DNA from: Symsagittifera roscoffensis
Lineage: Eukaryota > Xenacoelomorpha > Acoela > Convolutidae
NCBI RefSeq assembly: GCF_963678635.1
Contig: NC_087067.1
Location: 28,157,547-28,221,546 of the forward strand
Reading direction: 5' to 3'
Length of the DNA: 64,000 bases
Shown here: positions 11,322-21,699 of the stretch, in pieces
Position numbering within the stretch: the first letter of the stretch is position 1
How the letters are laid out: each line of letters begins with the position of its first letter
Notes under the pieces: model-generated
What the model was told of the DNA's origin: nothing
What the model saw: only the letters and a program-made list of their open reading frames with translations
The model's database searches: none
Program-made: the position numbers and the translations under genes

Positions 11322-12797
11322 ATGAAGAATTGTGTAATTTTGATGACAGTTTTCTGCCTTCTCATTTCACCGTGCAATTTTCTGCAGGTTTTGTTCTTCA
11401 TGAGTTGTTACGGAGGACATTTTGGAACTATGTCATCATTGCTGTTTCCGATTTGCACGCAAAATAACTGCACCGTAATCGAATCTGCTCAACTTTGCGA
11501 GAAAAAGTTAGAAGTTTTCCACAACTTCTTGAAATTTGACGTCATTAAACGACACGGATTACCCAACGACTATCCTTTCTCGGGAAATTACGACCTTCTT
11601 TTCAGCTTTTGTCCCCGACTTCTTGAAGGATACGAATTTTCTTACAACGTTTTGAAAGAAATTTTAGAGAAAGATCGCGAAAAATTTGATATTTTGGTGG
11701 TCGATCAAGTTATATTCCCCTCGACCCTAGTGGCCGCGGAGCTATTTGACGTCCCGGTTGTCGTGGAGAGCGTCGCCGTTCCGGGCGCAGTTGAATGTAT
11801 TCAAGACAAAATCGAGATGTCTATCTACGAAATTGTGGCATTGAAACCTTTTTTCACCAAATGTTGGAATTGGATAGACCAGAAAAGGTCAGAAAACGAT
11901 CTTCCGAAGCTTGATTTTCAAGGTAATTTTGTAATTAATGAGTACGCTAGTCGTTTTCCGATGTTAGTTCCGACGTCGCCTTTGGTCTACCCGAAACCTC
12001 ATCCGAGTGCTGAGTACATTTATTTTGGCGGACTAAGGGACAAAAACTTCAGTAACGTTCCCCTCGAGTCCGACCTTGAAAACTGGATTCGACAAAGCGC
12101 TGGAGACATTGTATACGTTTCCTTGGGAACTCACGCGGTTTTGAACGAGCAATCAGTCAAAAGTTTCCTGCAAAAAATAGAAAATCAAAACAGTTTCCGA
12201 GTTATTTGGGCTATGAGTCAAACTTTGAAATTAGTCGCTGAAAATGCGAGTAAAAAGATGTCTGATAAAGTTTTCATTAGTGGTTATTTGCCTCAATATT
12301 CGCTTCTTGCCGAAGAAAAAGTGAAGGTTTTCGTTTCTCATTGCGGTCTTGGCTCTTTGGTCGACTTTATCAAACGAAGAAAACCTGCGGTTTGCGTCCC
12401 GCAGTTTGGCGACCAATTTCCGAACGCGGTTATTGTAGAAAACCTAAAAATTGGCCTCGATATTAGAAACTTCAATTTCGACCAAATTGAGAACGCAATT
12501 CAAAAAATCCAAAAAAATTATCAAAATTTTGTCACAAACTTGACGGAAATTGAAAAAGAGTTTGCTCAATTTGAAGATTACAACGCAATTAATGAATTTG
12601 TGCATAAAATCGCAAGTAGAGGAAAAACTACAGTTCAGTATAAACTGAAATACCAAATCAACGCCAAAAGAGTTCACGTGACATGGAAAGTTATCACGAT
12701 TCTTTCCTGTTCTTCTCTCTTATGTTTTATGCTGTTCGTAGTCAATTTCATTTCTAGACTTATGGCTCCCAATGATGAGAAAAAGAAGAAACATTGA
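11322..12797 (+). CDS. UDP-glycosyltransferase (GT1, UGT type), single exon
   Basis: Enzymes of this family transfer a sugar from a UDP-sugar to small lipophilic acceptors in the ER lumen. The 491-residue frame starts at an ATG and has the usual family length. An N-terminal hydrophobic signal (about 1-22) is followed by Gly-Gly-His-Phe-Gly, where His33 fits the catalytic base of the acceptor domain. The donor half has the signature Phe-Val-Ser-His-Cys-Gly (337-342) and Phe-Gly-Asp-Gln (362-365), whose Asp-Gln binds the sugar in known members. The more common His-Gly-Gly is His340-Cys341-Gly342 here. A single C-terminal membrane segment (about 456-478) is followed by a short lysine-rich cytosolic tail ending Lys-Lys-Lys-Lys-His, which satisfies the KKxx ER-retrieval rule. 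There is no intron. A polyadenylation hexamer lies 70 bases downstream. The acceptor and sugar donor cannot be told. Confidence 0.93.
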   Translation: MKNCVILMTVFCLLISPCNFLQVLFFMSCYGGHFGTMSSLLFPICTQNNCTVIESAQLCEKKLEVFHNFLKFDVIKRHGLPNDYPFSGNYDLLFSFCPRLLEGYEFSYNVLKEILEKDREKFDILVVDQVIFPSTLVAAELFDVPVVVESVAVPGAVECIQDKIEMSIYEIVALKPFFTKCWNWIDQKRSENDLPKLDFQGNFVINEYASRFPMLVPTSPLVYPKPHPSAEYIYFGGLRDKNFSNVPLESDLENWIRQSAGDIVYVSLGTHAVLNEQSVKSFLQKIENQNSFRVIWAMSQTLKLVAENASKKMSDKVFISGYLPQYSLLAEEKVKVFVSHCGLGSLVDFIKRRKPAVCVPQFGDQFPNAVIVENLKIGLDIRNFNFDQIENAIQKIQKNYQNFVTNLTEIEKEFAQFEDYNAINEFVHKIASRGKTTVQYKLKYQINAKRVHVTWKVITILSCSSLLCFMLFVVNFISRLMAPNDEKKKKH

Positions 12798-12866
12798 ATT
12801 GCCAGATTTTGAAAAAAAACGAACTAACTTGTTCCAAATAGGAGAAAATTCATTCAAACACAGAAA

Positions 12867-12872
12867 AATAAA
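12867..12872 (+). promoter_or_regulatory. Polyadenylation signal AATAAA for the UGT
   Basis: A canonical AATAAA 70 bases after the UGT stop codon on the same strand, a normal spacing for a short 3' UTR. Confidence 0.55.
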
Positions 12873-13246
12873 AAGGAAAATTTACATGTTTTCAGTTGTC
12901 CTGTTCTGACATAATTTCAAGTTCTGTATACTTATTTTTTAGCAAAATATTTCAGTTTTTCAAATAATTTCAAACTGATGTTATGTAATTTGGGCCAAAA
13001 ACGGTCGAATAGTCAAAATTGCTCAAACTTGGTCCCAATAATCACCGTACAATTTATTATTTCCTAGTTTGCTTGTACTTAAGTGATTGAAACCGATGAA
13101 ATGTTTCAATGTTTCAAAAAAAAACGATGATATTTCAATGATGTACAAGCATCATTTTCAAGAACCCTCCTGTTTTTTGTTAGCTGAAAGCTGTTCTTTT
13201 TGTTATTTTTTGATTCATTACAAACAAGCCAATTCTTAAAACTTGT

Positions 13247-13708
13247 AGTTGTGACAGGGGCGGATCTAGGATTTTCTCGAGGGGGGGGGGGGGGGGGGGG
13301 GGTGGCGGATTTTCAAAAAAATTCGAAAATTTTGACGACCTTTTTTTTTGGTCGACCCAATTGATTTTTCGAGCTCTCCCAAAGCACTGTTTTGCCCCTA
13401 TTTTGGCTCACTTTATTTTTCTGCGCCGCAGGCAAATTTTTGAAAAAACAGTCAAAAAAGCCGTTTTTGGGCACTTTTTGAAAAATGTTGACAAAAAAAT
13501 CGCGTTTTTTTTTGGCGCGCGCTCCCCTCAAAGTTAGTATATATTGGCGCCGAAGGCGCTCTTAGAAAAATTTTAGAGTCGGTCGGCCAAAAATGGATTT
13601 CTGAAAAAGTATCAAAGGGGGGGCCCTTTGGATCGGCAGGGGGTCGAATCCCTGAGGGGGAAGGGGCGTCCGCCCCCCCCCCCCCCTAAATCCGCCCCTG
13701 AGTTTTGA
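13247..13708 (+). mobile_element. hAT-type MITE copy a, with 8-bp target-site duplication
   Basis: The element proper is 13255-13700 (446 bp). Its terminal inverted repeats begin CAGGGGCGGAT and end ATCCGCCCCTG. It is flanked by AGTTGTGA (13247-13254) and AGTTTTGA (13701-13708), an 8-bp duplication with one mismatch, which is the hAT hallmark. A run of 22 G follows the left terminus at 13281-13302 and a C run precedes the right terminus. It encodes no transposase. Four related copies lie at 22.74, 24.34, 47.67 (reversed) and 61.72 kb. Confidence 0.88.
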
Positions 13709-14619
13709 TCTGAAAAAAATTGGCCAAAAGACTCAACAGTGAATCCAATATTACATAACACCTTGAAGATAGCTCCACGATTTTTGGGAGTCCTGATTTT
13801 TAGTTGGGAATGTCAGCAAGAATCTCAGCGGGATTTTCTCAGAAGAATCTCTCTCAGAAGAACCTCAGCGGAATTTTGCAAACCTATTTCCAAAAACTTC
13901 AATAATTTCTGATTTAACTCGGATTAATTTAAAAAGGACCTATTCAAAACCTAAAACTATTCAATTTTATAAATTAAACTTTATTAAAAATACAGTTTTC
14001 TACGTGTGCTAAGAAAAAAGCAACTGACATGTTTTGATTATATTGAACTTTAAATGAAACTTTGAGACATTTTGAAAATGCATTATTGAAACTTAAGCCC
14101 TCATTTTTCAGTTTTATACAGACCGACAAAAAATTCAAACTGACTGATTTTAAGCCCTGAAAACGTGAAGGAGAACATATCACGCAAACAATCATTAAAT
14201 AACTTTTTCTATGGCATTTTGTTCCGATGTTTGAAGAAAAAGGAAAATTTATTGTGCTCGTCTTGCTTTTTTTCTCCATATAAATTTCGACTTTGTAACA
14301 TGCAACTTTGACGGAAAATTTTAAAGATCATTCGAAAAGTATTATTGCCATGAGATTTTTGTATGATTTTTTTATGAAGTCATGGAGATTTAAAACGTAC
14401 TAGAAAGAAATGGTTCCGACATACTTGAGGCAGGCTCTTTGGCCTATTTAATACTTTGTTATACGCAAAAAATATCACTGTGTACTTTTTATTTAGCTTG
14501 TGGGAATGATTTTTAAAAAAAAAACATTAAAAAAATGTTTTGAAATTTTTTCAGCTTTTTTTTGGAAAATTTCATCAATTAATTTATTTTAAATTACTCC
14601 ATAGAACTTGAAATATATT
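13709..14619. other. No gene recognised
   Basis: AT-rich intergenic sequence. A Met-containing open stretch on the minus strand (13974-14279, about 101 codons) has no family motif and no conserved neighbour, so I do not call it a gene. Confidence 0.45.
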
Positions 14620-14925
14620 TTTTTGTTTTCTACGCTCTGCGCAAAATCAGGTAACACAACAATCATCGGAATGAGTCGAGTGATATGTCATAATTTTTTT
14701 TTTCATTCTTGACTCGTTTGACAATTAAACAGTTTGAACGATTTGGTTCTACTTTTGAGCGAATAACGCGAGCAAGCAGGTTGACCTATACTTAAGCCAG
14801 GCAGTTTTGTGCGCAATTGTACTGAAATTTAGTCTATTTGAAATCAATTAGTTTTGGGAATTATTTAGTGCCTTTTTGGGAATCAAAACTTTCAAAAAAA
14901 AATTTCAGCAAAAAAAGATTTTAAA

Positions 14926-15720
14926 ACACTGACTTCCAACTGGGCTGTTTTGTATTGTCGAATGTACCTAGGTTTCAAATTTTTGTTTAGACCTTTTTAT
15001 CACACCACACAGAAAAAAAAACGTATCAAAAACTATTATAAAAAAGAATTCACGCAAAACGATGAAGTTAATTTTACTACACTAACATGAAATTTGCAGG
15101 TCTAGAAAAACTACCTTTTCATAAAATGAAACAGAACCTAAACGGTTGACTTTCAAAGAAAATTTGGATTATTTTACATCGACCAAATTGGTATTCAGCT
15201 TGGTTAGAAGTTAATTGAATTTTATAAAAAGTAGTTACGCCAAATTTTTACGTTCGTACAAGGTTGCTGGATTTGCTGTTGTGAAATATACAGAAAACAA
15301 CTTCACATATATTGCTTGACTTTAGCACTCCAACAAATGCAAGTTGACTGCAATCGACCAGGTAAGAAATTTAGTACCGACAAGAAATGACCTAGTTGTT
15401 CAGACTCCAGAACGCTGGTGCAACAAATGAAGCAATTGTTCAAAACTCAGCAGGCACCCGTAATGAGCAGCTTTCTCGCAACGTGCCTTCGAACAGCGGC
15501 CGATGAGCAAGCCGCCCCCTGGCTTTACCTTTGCGCTGTGCTGTTAACAGTCATTTAGAACTGCTTAAATCATACGAATATTTTTCCCTGTTCAATAGCG
15601 GCCTTGAAGATACTGAGCTTGTCCTTCATTTTGGTGATCGCCACTATGCCAAACCTGTTATCTATTTACTTGAAAAACGTTTTTGTCACAGAAAAAAAAA
15701 CTAGGCAATTAAATTCATTC
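14926..15720 (+). other. Insertion within duplicated unit (absent from copy 2)
   Basis: Comparing the two tandem copies shows about 0.8 kb present only in copy 1. Its outer parts (near 14987-15012 and 15648-15735) match a shorter sequence at 18690-18970, and its centre is repeat X. So there appear to be two layers: a carrier repeat, and X inserted in the carrier. Exact breakpoints need an alignment. Confidence 0.65.
15045..15647 (+). repeat. Dispersed repeat X, copy 1
   Basis: About 600 bp alignable along its whole length to 33147-33692 in the same orientation, with shared blocks such as TTGCTGGATTTGCTGTTGTG, GGTGCAACAAATGAAGCAAT, GGCCGATGAGCAAGCCGC and GGCCTTGAAGATACTGA. Homology starts at AGAATTCA and ends at GATCGCCACTAT. 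No terminal inverted repeats, poly-A tail or flanking duplication is visible. The family and mode of movement are unknown. It is more GC-rich than its host DNA at its right half. Confidence 0.85.
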
Positions 15721-16754
15721 CAGGTAATTTATACGAGTAGATTTGCCCCATAGCAAAACAAAAATTAAGGTAATTAAATAAGTTAACAGTTTTAACAATG
15801 TTCTTTAAATTATGTTAACTACTAAATGTGCTACTCCGGTTGGAGTTTTTCTCTGCTATTATACATTTTCTTGTACTGCGGTTAGTAACTTCTTTTCAGG
15901 GATAATTTTTCTGACATATAATCGAGTCGACAAATTGATAACAAGGTTTGAATGTGTTAAGCTGCTTTTAAAAAAAATATGTCAATAACTACCTTCTGAA
16001 ATTGAGCTATTTGAGCGTTAGTCAAATAAGCTTTTATCTGTTTTTTGAATGACCTATTAGGAAAAATACTCACTAGTCACAAAAGTTGTTTCATGAAATG
16101 CAGAAAATTTTGAGATTATTTTCATGCCAGTACTATTAATGATCTGTGGTAGGAGTATCATGATTATTGTCTTACAAGTTTTATATAATTGTTGGACTGG
16201 TTGAACACTTGAAAAATATACAACTCTTCGGAAAACTTGGGAATCAATACAATTCTTCGGAAAAAATGTTATGGAAAAGTTGTTCCAAAACTTGGGAGTT
16301 TTATGCAATTCTGGGTAAAACTGGTGTAGTTTTTAGAAGTTCAGAACGGTTACGATGATTTTTGAGCGTCTGAATGGTTTTGGAGCATTTTGAGCGCAAG
16401 CAGTTGAAAACATTTGCTGTCAAAAAAATGTTTTTTACAAGAGCAACAGCAACAGTTCAATTGATTTGGCCGAAGAAAAAAAATGATAAAGAGAGTATTC
16501 CTTCGAAAACATTTAAGAATTATGTTAAAAGTCAACAAAAAAGAACTGGTGTAGATTACTCGAAAGAGACGTAACACTACAGACTTAGTGATTTTTGATG
16601 TCCTTTGACGTTATTGACGTCTCACACTGGTGCAAAAGAAGAATTTGCATTCAATCATTGTTGATATGTTTGTACAATTAGCCTGAAAATTAATTTACTG
16701 TTCCATTGAAAGTATGGAAGACCATTGCATTTGAGAGTATTTTAGTTATTTTTT

Positions 16755-17830
16755 CCTGTTTTCAACGCTCTGCCTAAAATTAGGCAACAGTAACACAGCA
16801 ATCATCGGAATGAGTCCAGTAATATTTCATTTGAAACTTTTTTTTCAGTCGTGAATCGAACGACATTGTAACAGTTTGAACATTTTTTTTCCTTGTGAGC
16901 GGTTAATGCGAGCAAGCAGGCTGACTTATGCTTAACTCAGGCCATTTCAAATAAACTTATTTTGTGCGTATTTGTAGTAGATTTTAGTCTTTTGAATTTA
17001 TTTAGTTTTGGGAGGTTTTTAGTGCCTTTTTGGGAATCAGTCATTTCAAAAAAGTTATAACTTTCAGCAAAAAAAAATCAAAATGATTTGCAATTACGAG
17101 TAGATATGCCCCATAGCAAACCAAAAAAAATCAAGCTACTTAAATTAGTTGTCATATTTAACAATATCCAATAAAATATGTTCACTACTAAATGCACCAC
17201 TCCGGTTAGAGTTTTCTTCGCAGAATTATATATTTTCTTGTACTGGTTAGTAACTTCTTTTCAAGGAACATTTTTCTGACACGTAATCGAGTCAACAAAA
17301 TTGAAATAAGATTTGAACGTGTAAAGCTGCTTTTTTTCAAAAATAAATTGTACTAAAAACTACATGCTTAAAATGGGCTGTTTGAGCGTTAGTCAAATGA
17401 GCTTTTATCTGTTTTCTAAATGGCCTATTAGGAAATACAATCACTAGTGACACTAGCTATGTCATGAACTGTAGAAAATCTTTGAGACGATTCTCACGTT
17501 AGTTCTATTATCGACATGTGATACCAGTTTCATTAGCAATATGAATATGGTACAAATTTTTTATAACTTTTGAAATGGTTGTAGACTTGGGAACAAACAC
17601 AACTCTTTGGAAAAACTGTAATGGAAAAATTTTCTCGAAATTTGGGAAGTTTAAGCACGGAAATTCAGAACAATTTTAGCTGTTTTAGTGCGTCCGAATG
17701 GTTTTTGAGCATTTTGAGCGCAGGCCGTTATAATCACTGGCTCTTGATTAAGCAAGTTTTTACAAGAGCAACAATTCAATTGGTTTAGTCGAATAGAAAA
17801 AAAAATAAAAAGAGTATTCCTTTGCTCCAA
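16755..17830 (+). repeat. Tandem duplication, copy 2 (uninterrupted)
   Basis: The two halves that are separated in copy 1 are contiguous here, joining near 17090-17100. This copy is therefore either the pre-insertion state or a deletion derivative of copy 1. The presence of an independent X copy at 33.1 kb favours insertion. Confidence 0.85.
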
Positions 17831-18689
17831 AAAATCCAATTTTACTGCAATAAACTGCACTTTTAATGTAATAAAAAGAGAGCCGAAAACCTATTTGGAT
17901 AAAACTGTTGTACTGCAGACAGGTCAGACCAGTTCTTAATGAAAATTTTATAGCTTATTGTTTCACAAAATTGGGCTCAAGATATTCTGTTTTGATATTA
18001 TACTTAAAAAAAGCTTCAAAAGGTTAGTTTTCTACAAAACTCAGCACAAAGAGTCATTTTGGATGAGACAATACTGACAAGCTTGTTTCCATTAGTCAAT
18101 TGGCTTGCAAAATTACTTGTTTTGATCACGTTCTCCAAGCTGAGACCCCTTGAATACTTTCAGCTTTGTGTTTTTTTCCATAGCATGATTTTTTCTGCAA
18201 TCTTTCAAGTGTTTAGTGGTGAGCTATTCATTCGAGCAATGAATCTTTGAAATGTTTCAAACTTATTTTAGTTGAAACAGGTTCACAGAAATTTTGTAGA
18301 CAAGCCATTCAAAGGATAAAACTTTGAAACTGTTAAGGCTGTTTCATACTGTGAATTGGAGAAAAAAAGTTTAACCTTTTTCTAAGCAAGACATTCTAAT
18401 AAAGAAGAGTTTAAAATATTTGTGGTTTGCATACCTTAAGCCGGTCTTACTTTTGCTTAATTTTAATCATTTTCAATAGCTTAATTGTGCCCAATTTTAA
18501 TTTTCCTTGAGTTTTACAACATCTTTTTCAGAAACTTCAAAAATTCTATAATTTTCAAAAAAAAAGTAAAAAAATTTTTGAAACTGTTTGATTTTTTCAA
18601 GTTTTTTTAGCATGTCAGTTTTCTTCAAAAGCAGTTTTTCAATTAAGCTGTTTTTCAATGACTCTCGAGTTGCCAAAAATTTTGTTTTT
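17831..18689. other. No gene recognised
   Basis: AT-rich sequence. A hydrophobic open stretch at 18059-18250 starts without a convincing Kozak context or splice structure and has no family match, so it is not called. Confidence 0.45.
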
Positions 18690-18970
18690 TGCTACAATTT
18701 TTTTATAACACCACCCAGAAAAACCAGACTAATTTGAAAAAAAAACTTTTTCGTATTTTCTAAGACTATTGTCGGATCATTCTGTGCAATTGCGAAAATT
18801 TAAGGTTATTTCAAATCCTACAAACGATTTTTTTCAAGAGCCTTTCTCGGCCATATCTGTTATCTAGTTACTTAGAAAAACTCTTTGTTGCAGAAAAAAA
18901 CTAGTCAATTAAAATCATTCAAAATGATTTATACGATTAGATTTGCCCATTTAAAAACTAAAATTCAAGC
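18690..18970 (+). repeat. Carrier repeat lacking X (empty-site copy)
   Basis: The left end (ACACCACCCAGAAAAA near 18709) matches 15003-15018. The right end (CTGTTATCTAGTTACTT near 18858, then CTAGTCAATTAAAATCATTC) matches 15655-15720. Repeat X, which lies between these landmarks at 15 kb, is missing here. Confidence 0.6.
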
Positions 18971-20790
18971 ATATTTATGTTCAAATTTTGTTGTAAAACG
19001 AACAATTGCGAAATGTGCTACACAATATTGATTTTTTCTATGCTACTTCATCCTTTTGTCAATATTATTTTCCAGATGCTAGAAAGTGTCTGAACATTTC
19101 GTAATATTATGGTAGATTTTTTGCACTGAGGCTAGTATTTTTCAAATTTTTCTAACGTCGAAACAATGTTTTTTTTTAATGCTGATTGATCAAATATCTG
19201 AACAATATATCGATGAACTTTTTCCCTTGCACGAGTCAAAAGCTAACTAGTTCTGTTGTGTAACGTCTCTTTTGAATAATCTACAGAGTTCTTTTTTTTG
19301 GCATTTATTATGACAATTTTGAAACTTTTCATCGAAATAACCTCTGTTACTCATTGATTGGAAAAAATGAATTTCGACCTAGAATTAAAAGGATTTGTGC
19401 TATCGTTCCTTTCCTCTACTTGCAAGTTTTACAAGTAAATTTAATGTTCACATTGTCCGATTGTTATAAAAGTTGACATGCAGACTATTTAACCCATGAC
19501 AAACATAGTTGTTACTCCTAACCGACCTTGTAAAACTGCTGGTTAAACCAAAAAGACGAGGATCGTGTGAGCTGGGGGGATGGGGAGGAAAAAGAGCCAG
19601 GGTTTTGAAAAAGAATAGATCTAATTAGTTTGGCTTAGCTTTTTAAATTTGTTTTTATAATGAGTCACAGAAATAATCTTGTGTTGTCTGTAAAAAGCAC
19701 GTTTTTTGTATGTCTTATGTTCAAAACGAGATCATAATGGTGAGTAGTTTTTTCTTATAAACTTCTACTTGATTATCTTTCTCGGGGTTCCCTGTATTTT
19801 CCTGTTTTTTTTTTCCTCGCTTAGTGATTCAAAACAAAAAATGGGTTTTCCCGACCCCTTAACTCAATTTTTTTCAGGAATTGGCTCACTTATATAATCT
19901 TTTAGATATGAAAATGACCATACTTTTCCGACTTAGCACTGGAGTGAACTATAAAGGTTGGTCACAATTTGTGGACCTCGATCCAATAAAGTTTCAAAAT
20001 TTTGCTTTAGCGCTAGCTCATCGGTCCCAAAAATGGACATGATCGATTGTTTTTTTCTCAAAAATTGAGATTGTGTTAAATTTCCTGAAATGTCAACATC
20101 TAAATAAAAAAAGGACTCTATCGTCGCAAACCAAATTTCTCTCCATCTTCGACCAAAACAAAACTTAGGCTCAGACAATTGCATTTACCTGGCTAAGTAT
20201 GGACGTTAAATGTGTTTTGAATTTGTTTTGAAGTTGTTTCAATGCATGCGCCATCATTTCAAAATAAAATTGAGCAAAATGAACACAAATGAGCAAAATT
20301 TAGCCGAAAAAAAAAAGCTGAGCTCGTTTTCTTCCCCCCTCCCACATCACATAAGCATCAAGTTTATGATGTAATGGGCTTTACAAGGTTATGCATGAAG
20401 ACCTAATATGTTTGTCATACGCCTTTTTCCAGTCCCCCCCCCCTTTATTTTATTCTGAAAATCGGAAGCTTATCTGAGTTACGGAAGCTTATTTGAAACT
20501 ACTTTCGATAAAAATTACTTTCTAATTTGCCAAAAAAGACGTGGCCGCGTGAATGAGTGAACAAAGTTTTACAGTGTTTCTGACATATAAATTGCCTTAT
20601 GAAAAATTTTTGATCAAATTTATATTGTATTTTATGAGGAAGTTGGAAACGAGCCTTGTCATGGTCTAATGATTTTTGGCCTCGCCGATTTTTGTAACAT
20701 TCCGACAATGTTAACAGAAAAATTATTTATAAACATTTGCCTGGTGGGGGGAACAAAAGTAAGAAGACGTCAAAAAGAGCTGCTCTGGTG
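18971..20790. other. No gene recognised
   Basis: Intergenic AT-rich sequence with short homopolymer tracts. Two open stretches on the minus strand (19933-20184 and 20499-20708) show no motif, start context or homologous copy. Confidence 0.45.
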
Positions 20791-20794
20791 ATAG

Positions 20795-20965
20795 ATGATT
20801 TTTTTTCAGAGAGCGATCCTTATTTTCCTATTCATCCTTTTGATTGTGTCTCCTTTGTCTCTGGCAAAAGTAAACCAAGCTAAACTGAGAAGCTACAGAC
20901 GAAGAGTGTTCTACGATGCCTACAGGAAACATCTACAGGAGAAGTACGGAATTGTGATCACCAAG
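20795..20965 (+). CDS. Possible secreted-peptide exon with GC splice donor
   Basis: From the ATG at 20795 the frame encodes Met-Ile-Phe-Phe-Gln-Arg followed by about 18 hydrophobic residues and Ser-Leu-Ala, a classic signal peptide with cleavage probably after Ala24. A basic helix-like stretch then ends in Ile-Val-Ile-Thr-Lys. The frame quality drops after AAG at 20965, which is followed by GCAAGC, a good GC-type donor. A T-rich acceptor at 21161-21162 would join in phase and add six codons (two visible features are a Cys and a TGA at 21181-21183). Alternatively, TTTTTTTTCAG at 20799-20809 is itself an acceptor and this is an internal exon. No family is recognised. Confidence 0.4.
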
Positions 20966-21105
20966 GCAAGCTCCCCTCCGCTCTCCCTTGGCTCTTTTAC
21001 ACGTTACCCCCATCTTTCTGTTGCTATTTTGAAAAACGACTTTAACGTATCTTTCATGCAAATTTCCGGATTTTTTCTACTCCCCCTCCACATTTTTAAA
21101 TGTCA

Positions 21106-21215
21106 ATGAACGTAGTTCAGACTCTTATACAGGTCGCGATGATTTTTTTGTTTTTTTTTCAGGAAAAGTTTTGTTCAGGCTGAAGTATATTTTTTTGCGG
21201 TTTGGCTTTCATTTT
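21106..21215 (+). repeat. Local direct repeat, copy 1
   Basis: Begins ATGAACGTAGTTCAGACT and runs through a T-rich tract, CAG, a TTGTTCAGGC block and a TTTGCGGTTTG block. It matches 21573-21690 over about 110 bp. It overlaps the possible acceptor of the preceding secreted-peptide exon. Confidence 0.75.
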
Positions 21216-21572
21216 TGTTTTCATTTGCGTTTTTTCACTCAAAACTTGCTTAAGCGAGAGGTTATATGATCGTGATTTCAGTTTCTTAGGCGGACGCAAA
21301 AACAAAACGTCTGCAGTTAAAACTCAAAGCCAGTGATGAATGTATAATTTTATTCTAAGGATAAAGGTTCTTAAGAAAAAGGCATCTTTTTTCATCTTTG
21401 TAATCAAATAGCACTTGAAATTGGAAAGTTTCAAAGTGCATTTGGAATATTCACGGCCTCCCTGTATTCGAATAGTCTGGATTAAGTGTTAATGAATAAA
21501 ATGAGATTTCAATTTTTCAGGTAGTGTACGTTATTTTTTAGAGTTTTTGTTAGTTCGCGTTTTTCTATGAAT

Positions 21573-21690
21573 CGATGAACGTAGTTCAGACTATTATTTG
21601 ATCTTGATAACTTGATTTGCTTTTTTTCAGAAAAATCTTAAAATTTGTTCAGGCACAAATTTTTTTTTTGCGGTTTGACTTTTAATTTTT
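21573..21690 (+). repeat. Local direct repeat, copy 2
   Basis: Second copy of the 21106-21215 unit, 467 bp downstream in the same orientation, with the same ATGAACGTAGTTCAGACT start and the same T-tract plus CAG structure. Confidence 0.75.
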
Positions 21691-21699
21691 TTAAGTTCA

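Larger units (their letters stand above)
14620..16515 (+). repeat. Tandem duplication, copy 1 (interrupted)
   Basis: The left part (about 14620-14925) matches 16755-17090 and the right part (about 15725-16515) matches 17100-17830. Shared landmarks include ATCATCGGAATGAGTC, GCGAGCAAGCAGG, GTGCCTTTTTGGGAATCA, CACTAGT and GCATTTTGAGCGCA. The middle (about 14926-15720) is absent from copy 2 and contains dispersed repeat X. Divergence is substantial, so the duplication is old. No open frame is shared between copies. Confidence 0.85.

Noticed and set aside
13281-13302. Poly-G run as a sequencing or assembly artefact
   Set aside because: G runs occur at the same place in other copies of the hAT family (for example at 61.75 kb), so a long run is a family feature, though its exact length may be unreliable.
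13640-13660. GGGTCGAATCCC resembling a tRNA B box
   Set aside because: It lies in the body of the hAT MITE and recurs in its other copies; there is no A box or cloverleaf around it.
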